A DNA stretch of 10,966 nt from JANXVV01 sp038230975 (lineage in GTDB: Bacteria > Planctomycetota > Phycisphaerae > Tepidisphaerales > Tepidisphaeraceae): positions 1-10,966 of the forward strand of contig JBBRMF010000179.1 in assembly GCA_038230975.1 (NCBI GenBank). Direction: 5' to 3'. Below are positions 6,080 through 10,966 of this stretch, piece by piece; the first letter of the stretch is position 1; the number at the start of each line of letters is the position of its first letter. The notes below the pieces were generated by a model. The model ran no database searches. It was not told where the DNA came from and worked only from the letters and a program-made list of their open reading frames with translations. The position numbers and the translations under genes are program-made.

Positions 6080-8571
6080 AACCGAATCTCCAGCCGACCG
6101 GGCCGGGTCGAACCGATTCGTTCCAACGCCAAATCATGAGCCTCGTTGTAATGACGGATTAACGCGGACCAGTCGAACAGCTCACTGAGTCGTTCCACAC
6201 GATTTCGCAGCTCGATGCGTTGTCGGCGATTCATGCGGACAAAATCGAACAGGTAATCGACCAACTCAATGCAAGCCTCATCAAACCCTCGATAACGGCG
6301 ATTCAATACGCATATACCTTTATCATTACTATCCGGAATATGACGGCGGACATACGCACCGAATCCGCTTAAATCCGTCGTGACCGCCGGGACACCCATC
6401 GCCACACATTCCATCGGCGTGTAGCCCCAGGGTTCGTAGTAGCTGGGGAAGATGCCCATATGGCAGCCGCGCACCATCTGTTCGTAATCCAGATGAATCA
6501 GCGGACCGGTCGGCGTGACAAATTGCGGGTGGAAAACCATCTTCACCGGATCATCCTTGCCGTTGAACAACTGACGATGACGAAGATGTTTGAGGACGGG
6601 ATCGGTTGCATCGTCGATCAGATCGTGTGTCACAATCGCCGGGGCTTGCCCGGTGCGCCACGCGTGCATCGCCCGTTTCAATCGAACGACCGCATCGCTG
6701 GTGAGCAGGTCCTTGGAATCCGCCACGCGCCCTTCGGCGGCGGCGGTGAAAAGTTGCTGCCCCATTTCTTCCTGCAGGCTGGTGCAGGTGCGGCGGAGTT
6801 CACCGAACATCGTCTGGTTTTGCAGCGCTGCGATATTCACGTGTTTGACCGGGGCCTTGGTGATGACGAAGACCACGACGGTGGGGCGGTCCGGCACGTA
6901 GCGCAGCCGTTGATTGAGCCGCCACATCGCTTCGATGAACAGATCCATCCCTTTGTTGCGGTATTCATATCGACCGCTGGTCACAAAATAAATCGTGCGT
7001 TCCAGATCGAAGTTGTAGCATTGAAAGAAATGCCCCATGACGAATTCGTGGATCTTTTCCTTGTACTGCCGATGGAGATTCTGAAATTCGTGCAACGCCG
7101 CGAAACGTTGAATGTTCAGCCCGTTGGGAAGAATCACCTCCGGCCGGCGACCGAGTAATTTTTCAGCTTCGAAGCTGGTAACTTCGCTCACCGTCGTGAA
7201 AACCGTGCACGCGTGCGCCGCTGCTTTTTCAATCTGATAGCGCGAATAGATCTGATATTTCTGGGCCTCAAAATCCGGATTGATAAACGGCAGGTGATTG
7301 TAAAACTCGGAATTGTCGCCGGCGATATATCGGCCAAGCAGCGTTGCGTGGGTTGTGAAAACCGTGGCGATGGGCAGGCGCAAATGTGCGATGCGCGGCA
7401 CCGCCACACCGCCCATCCACTCGTGAAAGTGAGCGAGAATCGAGCGATCCGTCACAAGCCCCGCTAAGAGGCGGAAGAATTCGGTGACGGCGAAACCAAA
7501 CGCGACCACTTCGTTCATTTCCCCGTCATTGCTGTTGATCGAGATGCCGTGATCGGCCCACATCATGTACTTGTTGCTGTCCAGCTCGCGGAAACCGGCG
7601 CGATAGTCCAGCAGGATCACGCGCGGTCGACCCGCGATCATCCATCGCCCAAAGTAACAAGGCACACCCGAGTCGCGAAGTTTCTGCAAGGTTTCGGCGA
7701 TCGCGCCCTGCGGTTCCTCAGGCTCAAACTCGACCGGAGCCGTCTGCGGATTGTACGGGCCGATGAGACAATACCGGTCACCCCAGGTCCGAAGCGTGGT
7801 GGCGGCTTTGGTGCGCAAGACGGTATAGATTCCGCCCAATTGCCAGCACACTTCCCAGGCCACTTCAAAAAGCAGCGGGGGCTGGAGCGTGGAGTGAGTT
7901 GACTCAGGAGGCAGAACGGTCGGCGCAGTGGGGACTCGCGGTTCGGGCTGTCTCACCGGAGCCGGCAATGGAATCTGCACCGGTGGACGCGTCAACGCAG
8001 GCATCGTGCCAAGCGTGGAAAAGACGGGCGGCGCCTCCATCACCGGGCCGCTTGCATCCGCCGACGCAGGCGCCAGCGTCCGCAGTGCCGGAGGTGTCGC
8101 CAGCGTCGATGGCTTGGAAACCTCCAGCGATTTTTCATTTCCCCCGGGTTCCTCAGCCGTCGGACCGGCAGTCGGCGTCATCAGAAATCGCGCCACGCCT
8201 TTTGGCAGATTCGGCGTCTCTGTCGGTGGTGTCGGAATCGAGGCACGCTTCAATTCAATTTTCAATTCCAGATTCGGCTGCGCGGTTCCATTGTCGTTGA
8301 CATACCCATTCGCATCGGCAGATCGCACATTGGCCGGAATCGCCGCCGCAGTCGGAGCTTCCAGGTTCACTTGCGCCATGCTCGCGTGGCCCGGGGGTTT
8401 GACCGCTGGCATCGAAACGCTCTCGGCAGATTGAAGCTTTGTAAACGCGGGAATCCTGGCGGCGCTCCTCGGTTTCTTCTCCGCGACTTTTTCCGGCGCG
8501 GGCGTCGCAACCTTAGAGTCGTCTGGAGTCTTCGTTCCGCCTTTCTTTCCTCGTTGTGCCATAGTTCCCAT
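6073..8571 (-). CDS. GT3-family (eukaryotic-type) glycogen synthase with long N-terminal extension
   Basis: 832 residues. From about residue 233 the protein is a GT-B glycosyltransferase of CAZy family GT3, the glycogen synthase of fungi and animals, which adds glucose from UDP-glucose to the non-reducing ends of alpha-1,4-glucan. Seen: FEVAWEVCWQLGGIYTVL (235-252) with the donor-loop GG, HFHEW (381-385), TTHATLLGRY (406-415), VFTTVSEVTSFEAE (457-470), PNGLNIQRF (482-490), TSGRYEYRNKGMDLF (531-545), and the catalytic E-x7-E pair as E713/E721 in YYEPWGYTPMEC. Near the C-terminus R779-R794 (RMNRRQRIELRNRVER) matches the arginine-rich helix that binds glucose-6-phosphate in yeast and animal enzymes. 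Residues 1-232 are Pro/Ala/Thr-rich, basic at the start, and look disordered; bacterial GT3 enzymes usually lack this. ATG at 8571, with ATG 8562 as an alternative. A terminator separates it from the upstream glycosyltransferase gene, so it needs its own promoter. Confidence 0.92.
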   Translation of the reverse strand: MGTMAQRGKKGGTKTPDDSKVATPAPEKVAEKKPRSAARIPAFTKLQSAESVSMPAVKPPGHASMAQVNLEAPTAAAIPANVRSADANGYVNDNGTAQPNLELKIELKRASIPTPPTETPNLPKGVARFLMTPTAGPTAEEPGGNEKSLEVSKPSTLATPPALRTLAPASADASGPVMEAPPVFSTLGTMPALTRPPVQIPLPAPVRQPEPRVPTAPTVLPPESTHSTLQPPLLFEVAWEVCWQLGGIYTVLRTKAATTLRTWGDRYCLIGPYNPQTAPVEFEPEEPQGAIAETLQKLRDSGVPCYFGRWMIAGRPRVILLDYRAGFRELDSNKYMMWADHGISINSNDGEMNEVVAFGFAVTEFFRLLAGLVTDRSILAHFHEWMGGVAVPRIAHLRLPIATVFTTHATLLGRYIAGDNSEFYNHLPFINPDFEAQKYQIYSRYQIEKAAAHACTVFTTVSEVTSFEAEKLLGRRPEVILPNGLNIQRFAALHEFQNLHRQYKEKIHEFVMGHFFQCYNFDLERTIYFVTSGRYEYRNKGMDLFIEAMWRLNQRLRYVPDRPTVVVFVITKAPVKHVNIAALQNQTMFGELRRTCTSLQEEMGQQLFTAAAEGRVADSKDLLTSDAVVRLKRAMHAWRTGQAPAIVTHDLIDDATDPVLKHLRHRQLFNGKDDPVKMVFHPQFVTPTGPLIHLDYEQMVRGCHMGIFPSYYEPWGYTPMECVAMGVPAVTTDLSGFGAYVRRHIPDSNDKGICVLNRRYRGFDEACIELVDYLFDFVRMNRRQRIELRNRVERLSELFDWSALIRHYNEAHDLALERIGSTRPGRLEIRLV

Positions 8572-8660
8572 TATGTATGGGAACCGCCTTTATTAGCAAT
8601 TGATTTGATCGCAGGAAACACATTTTACTAAAGTCCGATTAAATGCGCCCTCCACAAATG

Positions 8661-8704
8661 AAAACTCCCGAAATCCAAAAGCATTCGCCTTCGGATCTCG
8701 GGAG
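8661..8704 (-). terminator. Rho-independent terminator after the CgeB-like gene
   Basis: On the minus strand, 26 bases past the stop at 8731, CTCCCGAGATCC pairs with GGATTTCGGGAG (8704-8693 with 8676-8665) through 11 of 12 base pairs, with one A-C mismatch and a 16-base loop. TTTTCATTTG follows directly. The stem is GC-rich at its base and the T-run is short but well placed. It lies 90 bases before the glycogen synthase start, so the two glycosyltransferase genes are probably not a simple operon. Confidence 0.75.
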
Positions 8705-8730
8705 CTGAATTTTACGCTATCTCCAAAACG

Positions 8731-10506
8731 TTATCCCACCAGCGCCAATTGTTTCCGAATCTGCTGCTCCACCTGCGGATAAGGATTCTGCGACAACGCG
8801 TACGCCAGACAATCCCGACCTTCTTCACGCCGCCCAAGACTGGCGATCGCCTGACCTCGAAGCATCCAGAAGTGAGCGCGATGCCGCATCTTCTCACCCG
8901 CCCAGACGATCGGTTCAAGCGATAGCAAGACCTCGATGTAGCGGGCCAAAAATTTCGGCGGAAGAACGCCTTCGAATGCCGGCTCGGCAATGATGGCCAC
9001 AATCGACACGAACAGATGATCCTGATTCCCTGAAATACTCGTCATCATCGCTTCTGCTTTTTGCTCCTGATCCGTCGTGGCGTAAATCATCAGCAGATGG
9101 GCGTTGCATTCCAGATGGCGTGGGAAAATGCCCGAGAACAACCGACCAAGCCCATACCGCGTCCCCAGCTTTCGCTGCGTGACGGTAATGTCCACCCCGA
9201 GGCTGCACAGGCCTTTACCCGCCTCCAACGCACGCAAAAAGTACGTTTCACTTTCCGCGAAATTCTTCTGATGAAACAGAATTCGACCCTTGGTCAGCAA
9301 GGCTGCGTAATAGTTGGGTTGCACCGCAAGCCATTCATCAACGGCGATCATCGCGGTGTTGACGTCTCCGATTTTTTCATAGTGCATCGAGCATGCCGAC
9401 AATCCCAGTTCCTGTGCCAAATGTGGGTCGTAAGCACCTTTGGCGACGGACACGATTTCCGCGACGCCTTCTGAACCGGCATCCGACATGCTCGCCGAAA
9501 TCATCGGTTTATGACGTATCTTCTCCAGCACCGGGCGCGCGGCATCTTCAAGTTCCTGCCACCGCACCTTCCACACATGATCCCGAAGCAATCGCTCGTA
9601 ACCCGCGCGGGCAATCTGCGCACGCTTCGGTTCATCCGCAGAATATTGTTTGATCAGCGAAACCAACTGGTCCCAATCATGAGCCCGATAACTGACCACT
9701 TCCTTGTCATCCTCAAAATAATCGATCAAGTCCTCGCACTGCTCAATAATCTGCAGCGGGCCCATGGATGAAATCTCAAGGGAACGCAGCTTCACCATCG
9801 GGGTGTAGTTTGATTCCCAATCCGCCGGGGCCAATGCGATCTTGGCCCGTCTATACATCTCAAACATTCCCGTCCGGGTGAGCATCCCGTTGTAGCAGTC
9901 CGCGACATCCAGAAATTGCTTCCAGCCCTCCGCCCCGAAAATGATCGGCTTAACCCCCGCCGCCTTCAGATGCTTGACCATATTCACGCGACGCGGATAC
10001 GGCGCACCAATCACCACCAACGGCAAGTCCCGCACCCCGTTGCCCGGGTCGGGTGGAGTCACGCACGCCCACCGAATGTGCTTCATGAAGTGAATGTCAC
10101 GGTCCCTGGCCTGCTTGACCATGTCGCGCGACGTCGTGAAATACACGTCGTAGGTCTTATTGAATTCCGCCGCAATCGTTTCAAAATCGCCCTTATGACG
10201 CGTGTAGCTCGGAAGAAAAATCGGATCATCATACGCAAAGCCCACAATCGCCGTGCCCGATTCGTGAATCGCCTTACGCTCCGGCTCCCGAAGCAAATCA
10301 TATGGCGGATAACAGACAAAAATATCCGGTTTGTCAGCCGCAATGCGCTGCAGCAAAACCCGCCGATACAACTCGATTCCAAACTGCTCGCAAAGCTCAT
10401 CGGGGTCCAGCGTCGAAACCTCATGCCCCATCGCCTTCAGGTCCGCAGTCATCCAGTGGTGAAAAGCCCCATGGCTCACGACGGCATTGGAAAGAAGAAT
10501 CTTCAT
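8731..10506 (-). CDS. CgeB-like glycosyltransferase with TPR-like C-terminal half
   Basis: 591 residues, ATG at 10506 (MKILLSNAVVSHGAFHHW). Residues 1-325 form a GT-B-type glycosyltransferase of the CgeB/Glyco_trans_1_2 kind: a Rossmann-like N-terminal half with PDIFVCYPPYDLL (60-72), GFAYDDPIFLPSY (89-101) and YDVYFTTSRDMV (119-130), then PLVVIGAPYPRRVNMV (162-177), and the C-terminal signature KLRSLEISSMGPLQIIE (239-255), DLIDYFEDDKEVVSY and AGYERLLRDHVWKVRWQELE (301-320). Residues about 355-591 are helical and read as tetratricopeptide-like repeats (YYAALLTKGRILFHQKNFAESETYFLRALEAG 399-430; HFWMLRGQAIASLGRREEGRDCLAYALSQNP 545-575), suggesting protein contacts. CgeB-like enzymes modify spore coats, O-antigen-like chains or glycoproteins in different bacteria; donor and acceptor here are unknown. 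No signal peptide. No clear ribosome site. A terminator follows, before the glycogen synthase. Confidence 0.85.
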   Translation of the reverse strand: MKILLSNAVVSHGAFHHWMTADLKAMGHEVSTLDPDELCEQFGIELYRRVLLQRIAADKPDIFVCYPPYDLLREPERKAIHESGTAIVGFAYDDPIFLPSYTRHKGDFETIAAEFNKTYDVYFTTSRDMVKQARDRDIHFMKHIRWACVTPPDPGNGVRDLPLVVIGAPYPRRVNMVKHLKAAGVKPIIFGAEGWKQFLDVADCYNGMLTRTGMFEMYRRAKIALAPADWESNYTPMVKLRSLEISSMGPLQIIEQCEDLIDYFEDDKEVVSYRAHDWDQLVSLIKQYSADEPKRAQIARAGYERLLRDHVWKVRWQELEDAARPVLEKIRHKPMISASMSDAGSEGVAEIVSVAKGAYDPHLAQELGLSACSMHYEKIGDVNTAMIAVDEWLAVQPNYYAALLTKGRILFHQKNFAESETYFLRALEAGKGLCSLGVDITVTQRKLGTRYGLGRLFSGIFPRHLECNAHLLMIYATTDQEQKAEAMMTSISGNQDHLFVSIVAIIAEPAFEGVLPPKFLARYIEVLLSLEPIVWAGEKMRHRAHFWMLRGQAIASLGRREEGRDCLAYALSQNPYPQVEQQIRKQLALVG

Positions 10507-10597
10507 AGAGTTCTAAAGCCCGTAAAGAAATTCGCCAAAAGCAGCGGCATCATAACCAACGAAAACCTAGGCGAACAGCCCACTTGTTGCAACGTTT

Positions 10598-10668
10598 TGT
10601 AGAGTGGGTGTACCCGCCCACCCTCCGTGTCATTCGACAAATCAGTGGACAAGTACACCCACCCTACA
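10598..10668. repeat. 16-bp imperfect inverted repeat, 39-base spacer
   Basis: TGTAGAGTGGGTGTAC (10598-10613) faces GTACACCCACCCTACA (10653-10668), 15 of 16 bases complementary. Directly inside the left arm CCGCCCACCC offers an alternative pairing with GTGGGTG. The TGTAGGGTGGGTGTAC string resembles a dispersed repeat in planctomycete intergenic DNA; that is recollection, not a search. It lies about 90 bases upstream of the CgeB-like start. Confidence 0.7.
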
Positions 10669-10793
10669 CCGTGCAAATAGCCGCTCCGGCGATACATCAG
10701 TCTGAAAAACGCTCCAGGTCACCGCCGTAGTCAAACAATCGACTAAATCGAACCGTGGAATCGCAAATAATCTTTCCAATATTAGAGACCTGT

Positions 10794-10966
10794 TATTCTT
10801 CGCTCGCTCCCAAATGACTCAACGGGTAATTGTCACTGTCTGACACTGTCTGACTATTAAACCTGCGTTTTGAGCGGAAATAACGAGATTTCTACGCTGA
10901 ATAGAGATCTCTGCCAACAGTATGGCAATGTAAGCAAATGTGTCGGCCCGTAGCGAGCGAAGAATA
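10794..10966. mobile_element. MITE-like element with 15-bp terminal inverted repeats, cut by window edge
   Basis: TATTCTTCGCTCGCT (10794-10808) is perfectly complementary to AGCGAGCGAAGAATA (10952-10966), with 143 bases between. Pairing stops inward at 10809/10951; the outer limit is unknown because the right arm ends at the last base of the window. Inside are the tandem decamer CACTGTCTGA (10834-10853) and the palindrome AGAGATCTCT (10903-10912). There is no coding frame of note. The layout suits a small non-autonomous transposable element or a long hairpin; target-site duplications cannot be checked here. Confidence 0.45.
10834..10853. repeat. Tandem decamer CACTGTCTGA x2
   Basis: Two exact copies of CACTGTCTGA back to back, followed by a C that begins a third unit and then diverges. 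Preceded by TGT, so TGTCACTGTCTGAC also reads as overlapping TGTC/TGAC words. Sits inside the MITE-like inverted repeat. Confidence 0.75.

Larger units (their letters stand above)
10507..10966. other. 460-base region without a convincing gene, rich in inverted repeats
   Basis: Upstream of the CgeB-like start, the region should hold its promoter, but I see no strong -35/-10 pair. It contains the inverted repeat 10598-10668 and the MITE-like structure 10794-10966, listed separately. Between them (10669-10793) I see nothing definite: no tRNA cloverleaf and no family-like frame. Confidence 0.6.

Noticed and set aside
6460..7158. Plus-strand 232-residue open frame opposite the glycogen synthase
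   Set aside because: It is antisense to the conserved GT3 core (residues about 472-704), is His/Arg/Val-rich, and matches no family; a shadow of the real gene.
8572..8660. Promoter of the glycogen synthase gene (TTTCCT, 17 bases, TAATAA on the minus strand)
   Set aside because: The -35 match is poor (3 of 6); a promoter is expected here because of the upstream terminator, but no specific site is convincing.
9916..10602. Plus-strand 228-residue open frame opposite the CgeB-like gene
   Set aside because: Arg/His/Asn-rich antisense translation of a well-supported glycosyltransferase; no recognisable motif.
10503..10697. Minus-strand 64-residue frame whose stop overlaps the CgeB-like start as ATGA
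   Set aside because: Most of it translates the inverted repeat at 10598-10668, its composition matches no family, and no ribosome site precedes its ATG. The overlap appears to be chance.
10700..10793. Possible tRNA because of a GGTTCGATT-like string on the minus strand
   Set aside because: No matching acceptor, D or anticodon stems could be built around it.
10834..10853. Tandem decamers as replication iterons or a CRISPR remnant
   Set aside because: Only two copies with no spacer, no AT-rich origin features and no cas or rep gene nearby.

Overview
The window most likely comes from a Planctomycetota genome, probably class Phycisphaerae. The evidence is a gene whose product opens with an LE(P/S)LE-x-R-LLLS signature (the LEPR-XLL-type N-terminus of planctomycete surface proteins), a GT3 eukaryotic-type glycogen synthase, a DUF4058 protein, and intergenic short repeats of the kind that litter planctomycete chromosomes. 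This assignment is inference. No phage, CRISPR array, rRNA or tRNA is visible.

Layout. Positions 3-1745 hold two plus-strand genes for exported or surface proteins: the 3' part of an SGNH-hydrolase-like gene, then a complete 344-residue LEPR-XLL-type protein with an SdrD-B-like module between two delta-60-like repeats. From 1999 to 5642 everything reads on the minus strand. In transcription order this is gatB, two small three-helix membrane proteins chained to it by a 4-nt gap and an ATGA overlap, a REP-like hairpin (3405-3436), a DUF4058 gene, a small ribbon-helix-helix (RHH)-like reading frame that overlaps the DUF4058 stop but looks frameshifted, a degenerate direct repeat, and a DUF971 gene. 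A single plus-strand PilZ-domain gene (5716-6036) diverges from gatB.

Positions 6073-10506 carry two large minus-strand glycosyltransferase genes. The promoter-proximal one encodes a CgeB-like GT-B glycosyltransferase with a helical, TPR-like C-terminal half. A convincing rho-independent terminator (8661-8704) separates it from a GT3 glycogen synthase that has an unusual ~230-residue Pro/Ala/Thr-rich N-terminal extension and retains both the catalytic E-x7-E pair and an arginine cluster matching the glucose-6-phosphate-sensing helix of eukaryotic glycogen synthases. The last 460 bases have no convincing gene. They hold a 16-bp imperfect inverted repeat (10598-10668) and a perfect 15-bp inverted repeat (10794-10808 / 10952-10966) that encloses a tandem decamer and runs into the window edge, like a small MITE.

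How the genes relate: mostly a housekeeping neighbourhood (Gln-tRNA/Asn-tRNA amidotransferase subunit, glycogen synthesis, c-di-GMP sensing) mixed with lineage-specific surface and unknown genes. I do not see one obvious multi-gene novel system. The points most worth following up are the extended GT3 enzyme with its arginine cluster, the DUF4058/RHH coupled pair with the apparent frameshift, the gatB-linked membrane pair, and the MITE-like terminal element.
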